From positions 1 to 35,681 of the forward strand of contig MHSR01000024.1 of NCBI GenBank assembly GCA_001822815.1: 35,681 nucleotides of DNA, given 5' to 3'. A model generated the notes under the pieces. It was not told the origin of the DNA, ran no database searches, and saw only the letters and a program-made list of their open reading frames with translations. Below, piece by piece: positions 6,849-15,324 of the stretch (within the stretch, counting starts at the first letter, position 1; each line of letters begins with the position of its first letter). Position numbers and translations under genes: made by a program. The stretch is from Candidatus Terrybacteria bacterium RIFCSPHIGHO2_01_FULL_43_35 (GTDB taxonomy: Bacteria > Patescibacteriota > Minisyncoccia > Terrybacterales > GWB1-40-14).

Positions 6849-8186
6849 TCAACGACCGGTGAACGCTTTATGCATCAATACGCTTATTTTTTCCTGGGCG
6901 TCTTCGACGGCACGATCAACAAATTCATGATCCAAAACAACCGCGTCGATCATATCAGCAAAAATCTTTTCCACGGCACTATTATCAATCTGCCACCAAG
7001 AAACAGCCGTTAAGGCCTGATCGGCGAAAAGTCCGAGGTCTGGATCGGTCTCCTGCCATTCTATCAAATCGCGCCGAGCAACTGGTCGATTGGTGTAATA
7101 AGCATAATTTTGAGCCTGAGCCTTGTCGGTCAGGAACTGCGCGAATTCCAAAGCTAAATCGGTTGCTTTGCCTGCTTTTTGCGTCACGGCCAACCCCCAA
7201 TAATTAGGATAGTTGATTACCCTAGTCTGGTCTTTGGGTTGAGGCATGGACGCTACGCCGAAATTAAGCGAGGAAGATTTGTCTCTTATGGTTTTTATGT
7301 GGTGAGAATAATTAAACATCATTGCTGTTTTCCCTGCATAAAAAGCGTCTATGGAATAATCTAGTTTCTCGTTCCAGGTATAAGAAGAGCTTAACGGATT
7401 GGCAAAATCGGTATAAAAACTCAAGGCCCCAACGCCTGGACTTCTATAGCCGTCTGGCGTTGAAACAAGTTCAGAAAAGGTCGCGGCTTTATCTTCACGC
7501 GAAACCATTTTGGCTCCGGACTGAAGCATCAACAACGCCAGAATGTCGGTTGAACGATTTATGTTTCGTGCCGTGCCTATAGCCGCGGCCGAATTTACTA
7601 TTTCGCCATTGGCATCTATACGACTTATTTCTTTTACATCGTTCTGGAATTCTTCCCAGGTTTTTGGCGGACGTGTTATGCGGGCGGCATTGAAAATATC
7701 TTTGTTGTAGTATAGCGCCAACGTATCTAAATAAAGAGGTAAGGCGTACATTTGGCCATCCGGAGCAAAATCTGTTTCAACAACGTCAGGATATGTGCTT
7801 CGAACTTGAGTTATGGGTATACTTTTTTCAGGGAATGGCTGTAAATTATCCTGAAACTTTGGTAGCCAGGTATTGTGTACATAAATTACATCCGGTCCTG
7901 GCAATTTAGGATTGGCCAGTTGTTTTAAAACCTCCTGCTCATATTCGTCGGTTGATATTTTTTTGTAAATAACATCCAGGCCGGGATGCTTGCGGCTAAA
8001 CTCGCCTATGGCGTCATCCCAAACTTCTTGATCGTCAAAAACGCCCCAAAAGGTGAGTTCATTCACTTTGAATATTTGTTTTCCGCCGAGCTTTATATAT
8101 CCGCCCAAAAATAAAACCAAAAATATAAGACCGGCAAACAATCCAGCAAACAAAGCAATCTGTAATTTGGATACTTGCTGACCCAT
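6849..8186 (-). CDS. Extracellular solute-binding protein (ABC sugar-type), membrane-anchored
   Basis: 445 residues. One N-terminal hydrophobic segment (about 8-30) serves as an uncleaved anchor; there is no lipobox cysteine. The rest follows family 1 sugar-binding proteins: a first beta-strand with 'LTFWGVFDD', 'GPDVIYVHNTWLPKF', 'MYALPLYLDTLALYYNKDIF', the 'PPKTWEEF' segment and a C-terminal helical lobe with 'NYWGLAVTQKAGK'. No ABC permease or ATPase gene is adjacent. The gene lies 21 bases upstream of the giant pilin gene and shares its direction. It could capture a ligand for a transporter encoded elsewhere or serve as a surface receptor. The fold is confident; the ligand is unknown. Confidence 0.85.
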   Translation of the reverse strand: MGQQVSKLQIALFAGLFAGLIFLVLFLGGYIKLGGKQIFKVNELTFWGVFDDQEVWDDAIGEFSRKHPGLDVIYKKISTDEYEQEVLKQLANPKLPGPDVIYVHNTWLPKFQDNLQPFPEKSIPITQVRSTYPDVVETDFAPDGQMYALPLYLDTLALYYNKDIFNAARITRPPKTWEEFQNDVKEISRIDANGEIVNSAAAIGTARNINRSTDILALLMLQSGAKMVSREDKAATFSELVSTPDGYRSPGVGALSFYTDFANPLSSSYTWNEKLDYSIDAFYAGKTAMMFNYSHHIKTIRDKSSSLNFGVASMPQPKDQTRVINYPNYWGLAVTQKAGKATDLALEFAQFLTDKAQAQNYAYYTNRPVARRDLIEWQETDPDLGLFADQALTAVSWWQIDNSAVEKIFADMIDAVVLDHEFVDRAVEDAQEKISVLMHKAFTGR

Positions 8187-8225
8187 AGATTTTGTTAGGA
8201 ACGCTTAAAAATGGGTATCAAATTA

Positions 8226-8234
8226 ATTATATCA
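8226..8234 (-). promoter_or_regulatory. Extended -10 promoter for the solute-binding protein/pilin run
   Basis: On minus the sequence TGATATAAT gives a TGn extension plus a perfect TATAAT. No good -35 is visible at the right distance. It lies about 40 bases upstream of the solute-binding protein start. Confidence 0.45.
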
Positions 8235-8282
8235 AAATATGTCTTAAGGCGCTCGGGCAAGGCCAAACAGCCTTATCAAAAA

Positions 8283-10706
8283 TTACAAAATGACAAAAGA
8301 GGCTATCTTATCTCCTGGCACCAGTTTCATTAGACGAACACCTTGAGTTGTCCGAGCTCGTTTGGGTATGGTTGAAAGAGGAGTTCTTATAACTTGCCCC
8401 TTAATTGAAACTACGATTAATTCTTCCTCCTTGCCGATTAAAATGTGACCGCCTACTAAGGGCCCGGTTTTGGCAGTAACCTGCATGGCCTTAATGCCAG
8501 CGCCACCACGCTTTTGTTTACGATATTGAGATAAATCTGTGCGTTTACCAAAACCGTTTTCGGAAACAATCAAAACATCGCCCTTGCCGTCCTGAATTAC
8601 GCCTATATCAACCACTTCATCAGCTTGAGCCATAGCAACACCACGCACGCCAAGAGCCGTGCGTCCCAAAGGCCTTAAATCTTTTTCGGGGAAGCGAACT
8701 GCTTTGCCTTTACGCGTTATCAAAAATATCTCGTTATCGCCTTTAGTCGAAACAGCGCCCACCAACTCATCCCCTTTTTGAAGAGCTAAGGCCGTGATCC
8801 CGTTTTTTCTAACATTAGCAAAATCAACAATTTTACTGCGCTTGATAACTCCTTTTTGAGTGACGAGAAAAAGATATTGAGGCGGACTCTCTTTAGGTAT
8901 AGGAACCAAGGCTGAAATTACCTCCTGCGGTCCTAAAGACAAAAAATTGGCTACGGCCTTGCCGCGACTAGTTCTAGTGCCTTCGGGAACATCCCACACC
9001 ATAACCCGGAATACACGACCCTTGCTTGAAAAACATAACAGGGCATCATGGTTGTTGCCGAATACAAAATCCAATACCGCATCTTCTTCTTTAACCTCCA
9101 TACCGGCGACTCCCCTGCCGCCACGTTTCTGCGTCCTAAACTGCGTTGGAGAAACGCGTTTGATAAACCCATCGGCGGTCAACACAATTATCACATCTTC
9201 GGGCACAATAAGATCTGCGTCTGTAACTTTTCCAAGCGCGGCAGACTCTATATAAGTGCGGCGCTCGTCACCAAAACGTTTCCTCAAATCTATCAACTCT
9301 TCTTCAATAACGACATCTAATTTTTTGGGACTGCCTAAAATTTCCTCAAAACCCTTAATCAATAATTTTTTAGCTTTCAATTCTTGCATCAAGCGCTCTC
9401 GTTCAAGACGAGCCAAGCTAGATAGAGGTAGGGCCAAAATGGCAGCGGCTTGCCGGTCGCTGAATCCGAACTTTTTACGCAGATTAACGTGAGCGTCTTC
9501 CTTATTGGCCGAAGATTTAATAAGTTTTATTATCGCGTCTATATGGTCAAGTGCCTTAACCAGGCCTTCAAGTATATGCGCCCGCTCTTTGGCCTTAGTT
9601 AGCTCGTATTGTGTGCGCTTGCGCACAACCTCCCGGCGGTGTTTTATATATTCCTCCAATACCGACTTTAAAGTTAAAACCTGGGGCTGCAAGCCATCCA
9701 CCAACGCGAGCATGTTTAAATGAAAAGTTTTCTGTAAATCAGTCATGTGGAATAGGGCATTGAGAATTTTTTGCGCATGTCCGTCGGATTTCAGATCAAT
9801 GACTACACGCAAACCTTCTTTATCTGACTCGTCTCTCACGTCTCTTATCCCCTCTAATTTCTTGTTGTGCACCAGATTAGCTATCTGTTCAATCAAATCA
9901 GCCTTAATAACTTGGAAGGGAATCTCAGAAATTATTATCTGTCTTGCTCTCTTGCCGCCTTCAATTATTTCGGCCTTACCCCTAACAACAATAGGACCTC
10001 GGCCTTGTGCATATGCTTGTGATATATCTGAAGAACCGTAAATTATTCCGCCGGTCGGGAAATCGGGACCTTTGATGAATTTCATAAGCTCATCATGTTT
10101 TGTTTGCGGATGACTCAACAAATGAATAGCACCGTCTATAACTTCAGAAATATTATGCGGCGGAATATTTGTTGCCATACCTACGGCAATTCCAACGCTT
10201 CCATTTAAAAGAAGATTTGGCAATTTAGCCGGCAGCACTTTGGGCTCTTGCCTTACGCCGTCATAATTTGGAACAAATTGTACGGTTTCTTTTTCAATAT
10301 CGGAAAGAAGTTCTTCGGCTACGGTGGTCAAGCGGCTTTCTGTATAACGCATAGCTGCGGCCGCGTCTCCATCTATTGAACCGAAATTGCCCTGCCCAGA
10401 TACGAGCGTATAACGCAGAGAGAAATTCTGCGCCATTCTTACCAATGCATCATAAACAGCAACATCACCATGCGGATGGTACTTACCCAATACTTCACCC
10501 ACAACAGCGGCGCATTTTCTGAATTTTACGGCGTGCCCAAGACCCATTTCGTGCATGGCAAAAAGTATCCTCCTATGCACGGGTTTCAAGCCGTCACGCA
10601 CGTCGGGTAATGCGCGCGCAACAATTACGCTCATGGCATAATCAAGATATGACGATTGAATCTCGTCTGAAATATCCTTTTTTTGTACGGCCCCTATATC
10701 GGACAT
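8283..10706 (-). CDS. gyrA: DNA gyrase subunit A
   Basis: 807 residues, usual length for GyrA. The breakage-reunion domain holds the catalytic Tyr121 in [10 protein letters not shown]. The C-terminal domain carries a GyrA-box-like QKRGGRG (in [13 protein letters not shown]), which separates gyrase from topoisomerase IV, and six beta-propeller-like repeats follow. With GyrB it introduces negative supercoils using ATP. The quinolone-determining region reads [10 protein letters not shown]: valine replaces the E. coli Ser83 equivalent, while the Asp87 equivalent is kept. No intein is present. The gene sits 43 bases after the 145-aa membrane protein in a minus-strand operon that starts at 11805. 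No gyrB is in the window. No clear SD precedes the ATG. Confidence 0.96.
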   Translation of the reverse strand: MSDIGAVQKKDISDEIQSSYLDYAMSVIVARALPDVRDGLKPVHRRILFAMHEMGLGHAVKFRKCAAVVGEVLGKYHPHGDVAVYDALVRMAQNFSLRYTLVSGQGNFGSIDGDAAAAMRYTESRLTTVAEELLSDIEKETVQFVPNYDGVRQEPKVLPAKLPNLLLNGSVGIAVGMATNIPPHNISEVIDGAIHLLSHPQTKHDELMKFIKGPDFPTGGIIYGSSDISQAYAQGRGPIVVRGKAEIIEGGKRARQIIISEIPFQVIKADLIEQIANLVHNKKLEGIRDVRDESDKEGLRVVIDLKSDGHAQKILNALFHMTDLQKTFHLNMLALVDGLQPQVLTLKSVLEEYIKHRREVVRKRTQYELTKAKERAHILEGLVKALDHIDAIIKLIKSSANKEDAHVNLRKKFGFSDRQAAAILALPLSSLARLERERLMQELKAKKLLIKGFEEILGSPKKLDVVIEEELIDLRKRFGDERRTYIESAALGKVTDADLIVPEDVIIVLTADGFIKRVSPTQFRTQKRGGRGVAGMEVKEEDAVLDFVFGNNHDALLCFSSKGRVFRVMVWDVPEGTRTSRGKAVANFLSLGPQEVISALVPIPKESPPQYLFLVTQKGVIKRSKIVDFANVRKNGITALALQKGDELVGAVSTKGDNEIFLITRKGKAVRFPEKDLRPLGRTALGVRGVAMAQADEVVDIGVIQDGKGDVLIVSENGFGKRTDLSQYRKQKRGGAGIKAMQVTAKTGPLVGGHILIGKEEELIVVSIKGQVIRTPLSTIPKRARTTQGVRLMKLVPGDKIASFVIL

Positions 10707-10749
10707 GGTTTAAATTAAAAAGTTAAAAAGAAGAATTTAAAATCTTAGT

Positions 10750-11187
10750 TCAATTACCGCCTGAAGCAACTGGCGCATTTTGTACATCGGGTTGAATAGC
10801 GTCATTTTGCTCCTGGCCTTGCGTAGTATTTGGGACGACATCCTGCGCCGGTTCGCTTGCGGCATTGTTCTGCTGTTCCATATTAAAAATCTGCGATTGA
10901 AGATCATTATATTGCGGATTCTCGCTGTTGAATCTGTCTATAGAAGAATTAAAGATGTCCTTAAGGTTCGGTAAAGACTGCATATTTTCTTTGGTATCTG
11001 CGCCGCCAGATTGGTCATCTTTACTGCCGGGAGAAGATATGTTGATAGTCATAACCCAACCTATAAAAAACATGAGCATAAAAACAAAAACGGCTACGGC
11101 ACGTAGTAGCCTGCGCGAGCCTTCCGGCATCATCCTTAATCTTTCTACTGCTCTGATAACCGCTGCTTGATGATAATTGATTGACAT
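10750..11187 (-). CDS. Hypothetical single-pass membrane protein
   Basis: 145 residues. A basic N-terminal stretch of about 30 residues (VIRAVERLRMMPEGSRRLLR) precedes one membrane helix at about 30-50 (AVFVFMLMFFIGWVMTI). The remainder is polar, rich in Asn, Gln and Asp, and probably disordered and external. I recognise no domain. It lies between the MBL-fold gene (12-base gap) and gyrA (43-base gap), and is probably co-transcribed with both. Confidence 0.7.
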   Translation of the reverse strand: MSINYHQAAVIRAVERLRMMPEGSRRLLRAVAVFVFMLMFFIGWVMTINISSPGSKDDQSGGADTKENMQSLPNLKDIFNSSIDRFNSENPQYNDLQSQIFNMEQQNNAASEPAQDVVPNTTQGQEQNDAIQPDVQNAPVASGGN

Positions 11188-11199
11188 AAGACTAGATTA

Positions 11200-11805
11200 T
11201 TAAACTTTCAAATGGATTATCTGGAGTTCCTCGGGCAAGTCTTTCTTCCTTATAGAAAATTTATCCAAAGTTTCTGCGTTTTTAACGCCGGCTTCCTCAA
11301 AAAAATCTCGCATGGTTTTTTCTTCTCTGGCAAAAGGTATGGTTAATTTTGGCTCAACTGCATTCATTAAAGATACGGCGGTGGCAGCATCGGGTGAAAT
11401 ATATTTTCCGTTCTTTTCCTGATTCAGCGGCAGGAGAAAAATATCTATTTCACCTATATCGTCAAATTCTTTATCACTTAAAGGCCGCGTGGGAAGCGCC
11501 GGCAACCAAAGAACATTCATATTTTCTACATGGATTTTTACCGCAGCTCCGAATGAACCAGAGATGTTTGCGGGTACGGCATAAATACTAAAACCGGCCA
11601 ATTCGTATTCACCAGGACCGATTATGGCAAAAACACCTTCGTTTGGTTTAACGTCTTGCGGCACTACAACAATAGCCGCACGCTCTTCCATAGCGTGCGA
11701 CCTGCTTGTCTTGTCTTGCGGGAAAAAAATTAATGACTTGGATTCTTCTCCTCTTTCGCGCGTTTCAATGCCGAGACAAGCATTCCCATACCAAGTAATA
11801 ACCAT
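11200..11805 (-). CDS. Metallo-beta-lactamase-fold (UlaG-like) protein lacking the HxHxDH motif
   Basis: 201 residues. The opening 'MVITWYGNACLGIET' and the segment 'GPGEYELAGFSIYAVPA' match the small MBL-fold (COG2220-like) proteins of CPR genomes, which normally carry HxHxDH between them. Here that place reads 'IVVVPQDVKPN' with no histidines, so metal hydrolase chemistry is unlikely. It is first in the operon with the 145-aa protein and gyrA. The promoter at 11816-11843 puts the predicted transcript start only about four bases before the ATG, so the message looks leaderless. Confidence 0.6.
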   Translation of the reverse strand: MVITWYGNACLGIETRERGEESKSLIFFPQDKTSRSHAMEERAAIVVVPQDVKPNEGVFAIIGPGEYELAGFSIYAVPANISGSFGAAVKIHVENMNVLWLPALPTRPLSDKEFDDIGEIDIFLLPLNQEKNGKYISPDAATAVSLMNAVEPKLTIPFAREEKTMRDFFEEAGVKNAETLDKFSIRKKDLPEELQIIHLKV

Positions 11806-11815
11806 AATAGCTTAC

Positions 11816-11843
11816 AGTATAACAGAAATGAGCTTAATATCAA
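11816..11843 (-). promoter_or_regulatory. Promoter of the MBL-gyrA operon
   Basis: On minus, TTGATA (11838-11843) and TATACT (11816-11821) are 16 bases apart, with a TGT extension just before the -10. The predicted start near 11809 is almost at the ATG of 11805. Confidence 0.65.
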
Positions 11844-12080
11844 ATCCAGATTCCAAAGCTCAAATATCAATTCACGAATCCGACTTCGCTCCCTTGACCT
11901 CTTCGAGTCTGGAGACTCTTCAGACGTTCGTCCCGAGGGCGTTTCTTGATTATTGCATCTTAATTCTATGGCATTTTTACTATATGACACCAAATGGGTA
12001 TGTCGCCGCTCAATTTTGTTGGAAAAATTATTACTCTCTCTTGCGCTACGCAACAAACTCCTCTATGATACTTCCGATAA
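11844..12080. other. Divergent intergenic stretch, no gene seen
   Basis: It lies between the minus-strand operon and the S1 gene. A weak hairpin GTCTGgAGAcTCTtCAGAC lies near 11908-11926. The S1 promoter must be here, but I cannot pick one pair of hexamers with confidence; TTGCAT near 11953 with TACTAT near 11978 is the best, and its 19-base spacing is poor. The overlapping ORF-track entries have no family features. Confidence 0.5.
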
Positions 12081-12101
12081 CAAGGAGGTGACGAGTAAAA
12101 A

Positions 12102-13418
12102 ATGGATTTATTAAACAAATTAACTTCGGCTTTCAACGCTTCCGATAAACTCGAGAAAGAAGATGATTCTGCGGCCACAGATACGCCGGCCGTTTTAAAG
12201 CACACGCGCAACAACGATGTGCTAAAAAGCATGCTCAATAACCAACCAGCGCCTTTAAAAACCGGTGACGTGGCAACAGGGACGCTTATAGGCAGAGGCG
12301 TAGCCACCATTTTTGTTGATCTTGGAGCTAAAGGAACCGGAATAATTTTCGGTCGGGAATTTTATCAAGCCCAGGATCTACTTCGCGGGATCAACAAAGG
12401 CGACAACATTTCTGGTAAAGTTGTTGATCCGGACAATGACGATGGATATGTGGAGCTTTCGGTGAAGGATGCCGGAAGAGAAATGGTCTGGCAAAGGTTA
12501 GACGAACACAAGAAATTAGGAACCAACCTTAAAGTTAAGATCACCGCTGCAAACCGCGGCGGACTCGTCGCACAAGTTGAAGGTATGCAAGCTTTCTTAC
12601 CCGTTTCTCAACTTTCGGCGACTCATTATCCAAGGGTAGAGGGCGGCGACAAAGACAAGATATACGGTGAGCTTCAAAAATTTGTCGGCCAGGAATTTGA
12701 AGTGCAAATATTGGATTTCTCTCCGCAGGAGCAAAAATTAATTTTATCCGAGAAGGCCGTTGAAAAAACAGAGCTTTCCGGATTGCTTAAAGATTATAAA
12801 GTTGGGGATATGGTAGAAGGAACCGTGTCGGGCATAGTAGATTTTGGAATTTTCCTGCGTTTCGGCCCCGACGATCGCCTTGAAGGCTTGGCTCATATTT
12901 CAGAACTTGACTGGCAGATGGTCCAAGACCCCGGCAGTTTATTCGGTGTCGGCGAAAAAATAAAAGCAAAAATTATAGAAATTGCCGATGGCCGCGTATC
13001 TTTATCGGTAAAAGCCTTAAAGCCAGATCCTTGGCAGGATATAGCCGAACGCTTTCCCAAGGGTGCTGAAGTTGGCGGTAAGGTAATTAAATTTTCGCCT
13101 TTCGGAGCCTTCGTTGAACTAGCGCCAAACATACAGGCGCTGATACATATTTCTGAATTCGGTAATGAAATGCGCATGAAAGAGGTTCTTGAGCTTGATA
13201 AAACTTTCAACTTCAGAGTTGCTTCCATTGATTCCAAAGAGCATCGCATGAGTCTAAAGTTAGCCAAAGAAGAAGAACAGCAAACAAATTCTGAAACAGT
13301 AAAAGAAGACATCGAATCAGATGTTAAAGAAGCAAAGGTCCAAGAAGTCAAAGAAAAAGAAACTTCTCAAGAGAGCACCGAGCAAAAAACAGAACAGGAT
13401 ACCGGCGCGCAGGAATAA
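12102..13418 (+). CDS. rpsA: S1 RNA-binding domain protein (ribosomal protein S1-like)
   Basis: 438 residues with four S1 domains at roughly 50-122, 138-210, 228-300 and 315-388. The third and fourth are canonical ('GTVSGIVDFGIFLRF', 'GKVIKFSPFGAFVEL', 'HISEF'). An acidic, Glu/Lys/Gln-rich tail of about 50 residues follows. The E. coli protein has six domains; four is usual in shorter bacterial versions. It probably helps mRNA bind the 30S subunit, which would matter here because many genes lack an SD. It has itself a strong SD (AAGGAGGTGA, 12081-12090) and a strong terminator, so it stands alone. Confidence 0.88.
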   Translation: MDLLNKLTSAFNASDKLEKEDDSAATDTPAVLKHTRNNDVLKSMLNNQPAPLKTGDVATGTLIGRGVATIFVDLGAKGTGIIFGREFYQAQDLLRGINKGDNISGKVVDPDNDDGYVELSVKDAGREMVWQRLDEHKKLGTNLKVKITAANRGGLVAQVEGMQAFLPVSQLSATHYPRVEGGDKDKIYGELQKFVGQEFEVQILDFSPQEQKLILSEKAVEKTELSGLLKDYKVGDMVEGTVSGIVDFGIFLRFGPDDRLEGLAHISELDWQMVQDPGSLFGVGEKIKAKIIEIADGRVSLSVKALKPDPWQDIAERFPKGAEVGGKVIKFSPFGAFVELAPNIQALIHISEFGNEMRMKEVLELDKTFNFRVASIDSKEHRMSLKLAKEEEQQTNSETVKEDIESDVKEAKVQEVKEKETSQESTEQKTEQDTGAQE

Positions 13419-13430
13419 TGGCGTATTTTA

Positions 13431-13460
13431 AAGCAACCCCGCTTTAAAGCGGGGTTGCTT
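13431..13460. terminator. Perfect 30-bp palindromic terminator after rpsA
   Basis: AAGCAACCCCGCTTT faces its exact complement with no unpaired loop base, and is followed by TCATTT. The next promoter starts only four bases later. Confidence 0.8.
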
Positions 13461-13464
13461 TCAT

Positions 13465-13493
13465 TTGACAAATTATTATTTTCCTGATATAAT
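13465..13493 (+). promoter_or_regulatory. Consensus promoter of the beta-CASP nuclease gene
   Basis: TTGACA (13465-13470) and TATAAT (13488-13493) are perfect and 17 bases apart, with a TGA extension before the -10. Transcription would start near 13500, giving a 90-base leader. Confidence 0.9.
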
Positions 13494-13591
13494 TAAACAA
13501 ACGATTTAACCAGTGTCATGCCGCTTTTTGAGACATGGTACTGGTTAGGTCTTTTACATAAAACAAAAACTGACAGCAACAAGGAGAAGAA

Positions 13592-14995
13592 GTGCGAAGA
13601 TACAGACAGTTTGGTGAAATCCGTGGCATCGGAGCCACGTCCCATGTACTTGATATTGAAGACAAACGCATCGTTGTTGACTGGGGCGTTGAGTTTGAAC
13701 GCAATGCCTCGGGTTCAAATACTTCCTTGCCGCCAAGCGGCAACTGGCTTGTAGGCGAGAAGGTGGACGCGATCATAGTGAGCCATGCGCACATGGACCA
13801 CATAGGAGCTATGCCTCGTCTTGCCGCCAAGCATCCGGAAGCAACCATCTACATCTCTGCTCAAGCTCTTGCCGCAGGAGAAATCCTTCTGAACGATTCC
13901 TTAAAGATCGCTCGGCAGGAAACACGTGCGGCAAGAGATGCCGGACATGAACCGCCGATAGAGATCTTCAATGCGTGGGAGCTCAATGCTTTCCTGCATA
14001 GTCCCGCACTTGAGGTTGTCGATAGTCCAACCTGGTTTGAACCATGGGAAGGATGGAAGATCGGCTTTCATCCAGCTGGACACGACACCGGAGCCATGAT
14101 GACCTTAATCGTTCCTCCACAGGAGGGGCCGGTCATAATCACCGGAGACATCTCAAGCCACGATCAGGAAATCGTGCCAGGCGTGATGTTGCCTGACCGC
14201 GCATTCAGTGAAGACTTTCTTGACTTGCCTGGCTTGGTGCTCATCACCGAATCTACCAACGGCAATCGCAAGTCGCCGGGGCCGCGCAGTGAAATCAAGA
14301 AAGAGTTGATCAGAGTCAGCCGCATAGTTGAGGCGAGAGGCGGAGTTATCCTCTGCGCCGCTTTTGCCAAGAACCGCAGTGGTAACCTAACGCTGATATT
14401 TGTTGAAGCCGGAATCGTGCCGCACATTGACGGGCTCGCCCGCATCCTCGTGCCAACAGAGATTCCTTATCTTCAACAGCTGATCGATGAAAAGAAGGTT
14501 GCCTTGTTTGGTCGGGGCAAGAGCGAAATTGAACGAGAGGCGACTGATCAACATCGTAAGATGGTTGATCGGGGCGAAGACGCCGTCTGCAACCTCAAGT
14601 TCTCGCCCATCATCTCGCCTTCAGCCGACCTGGAGAAAGGGTTTGGCGTTAAGCACGCACAGCGCATTCTGGAAGATCCTAGAAACGCCGTGTTCTTCGC
14701 GGGCCACATATTCGAAGGAACAGTGGCTGAACAAATCCTCAACATCAAGCGTGGCCGCACTGTGAAACTGGGCGACCAGATAGTAAACGTCCGGTGCGAT
14801 GTCTTTCACTTCGATTTAAGCGGACACGACTACCAGGAAGCACTGGTTGAGCGCGTCCGTCTAGCGCATCCCGAGACGGTGATTCTTCACCACGGCAGTC
14901 TTGAGGCCTGCGACGCGCTGACAGGAGCAATCAAGACTCTCCCTGACGCTCCACGAGTTGAGCGTGGCGAGTACTTGAGCGATATTGAACTGTAA
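13592..14995 (+). CDS. MBL-fold/beta-CASP ribonuclease (RNase J/CPSF-like)
   Basis: 467 residues starting at GTG, with AAGGAG six bases upstream. The metal motif HAHMDH lies at residues 65-70; further ligands are suggested by 'HPAGHDTGAM', 'ITGDISS' and the terminal 'ILHHGS'. Beta-CASP features are 'ITESTNGN' (motif A), 'GGVILCAAFAKNR' and 'DLSGHDYQ', in the order used by RNase J and CPSF73. Such enzymes process or degrade RNA as endo- and/or 5' exonucleases. It lacks the long RNase J C-terminal domain, so it may be a COG1236-type member. It is monocistronic, with a consensus promoter and a terminator, and its GC content is a little higher than that of the operons around it. Confidence 0.82.
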   Translation: MRRYRQFGEIRGIGATSHVLDIEDKRIVVDWGVEFERNASGSNTSLPPSGNWLVGEKVDAIIVSHAHMDHIGAMPRLAAKHPEATIYISAQALAAGEILLNDSLKIARQETRAARDAGHEPPIEIFNAWELNAFLHSPALEVVDSPTWFEPWEGWKIGFHPAGHDTGAMMTLIVPPQEGPVIITGDISSHDQEIVPGVMLPDRAFSEDFLDLPGLVLITESTNGNRKSPGPRSEIKKELIRVSRIVEARGGVILCAAFAKNRSGNLTLIFVEAGIVPHIDGLARILVPTEIPYLQQLIDEKKVALFGRGKSEIEREATDQHRKMVDRGEDAVCNLKFSPIISPSADLEKGFGVKHAQRILEDPRNAVFFAGHIFEGTVAEQILNIKRGRTVKLGDQIVNVRCDVFHFDLSGHDYQEALVERVRLAHPETVILHHGSLEACDALTGAIKTLPDAPRVERGEYLSDIEL

Positions 14996-15012
14996 ACTAA
15001 ATTCTTTCCATG

Positions 15013-15040
15013 AGCCCCAAACTTGAAAAAGTTTGGGGCT
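15013..15040 (+). terminator. Terminator of the beta-CASP gene
   Basis: A perfect 12-bp stem AGCCCCAAACTT/AAGTTTGGGGCT with a GAAA loop is followed by TTTA. Confidence 0.85.
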
Positions 15041-15048
15041 TTTACTTA

Positions 15049-15080
15049 CCCAGCTCCAGTTTTGAAAAACTGGGGCTGGG
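15049..15080. repeat. Second hairpin abutting the next promoter
   Basis: CCCAGCtCCAGTTTT pairs with AACTGGGGCTGGG around a GAAA-type loop. The 3' arm ends exactly where TTGACA begins. The arm resembles the CCCAGCCCC repeat seen at 2244, 27352 and 28334. Confidence 0.7.
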
Positions 15081-15109
15081 TTGACAAAAGACGTTTTTTA
15101 TGCTAATAT
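15081..15109 (+). promoter_or_regulatory. Promoter of the GC-rich ORFan
   Basis: TTGACA (15081-15086) lies 17 bases before TAATAT (15104-15109), with a TGC extension of the -10. It gives a leader of about 210 bases. Confidence 0.75.
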
Positions 15110-15115
15110 TGAATA

Positions 15116-15324
15116 GTCAGCTGGTTGGCTGATCCAAACCAAGTAATTCCTACATGGAGGGACTGCTATAACGAATTAAGCCATACCATCTATCCTCTCT
15201 TGCTTAAAGCTTGAGAGAACACGCGGTCCTTAAAAGACCGTTAGCACCTCGACAACAAAACCACTCGGACGCAAGGTGGAACATCCTTGTGAACGAAACA
15301 GCGAACGAAAGGATACACGCTGTC
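15116..15324 (+). other. Long structured 5' leader of the GC-rich ORFan
   Basis: About 210 transcribed bases lie before the preferred ATG. Successive stem-loops are visible: TGGTTGG with TCCAAACCA near 15121-15142, CTCTC..GCTT with AAGC..GAGAG near 15195-15217, and CGGTC/GACCG at 15224-15240. The ORF track extends the gene into it from a TTG at 15211, but that stretch has neither an SD nor the strong GC-rich codon bias of the body. It could be a regulatory leader or a stabilising 5' UTR. I recognise no riboswitch class. Confidence 0.55.

Noticed and set aside
8283-10706. ParC (topoisomerase IV) instead of GyrA
   Set aside because: The C-terminal domain has the GyrA-box-like QKRGGRG and a full set of propeller repeats.
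15116-15324. T-box leader
   Set aside because: No T-box sequence or specifier loop is visible and the downstream gene is not an aminoacyl-tRNA synthetase or transporter.
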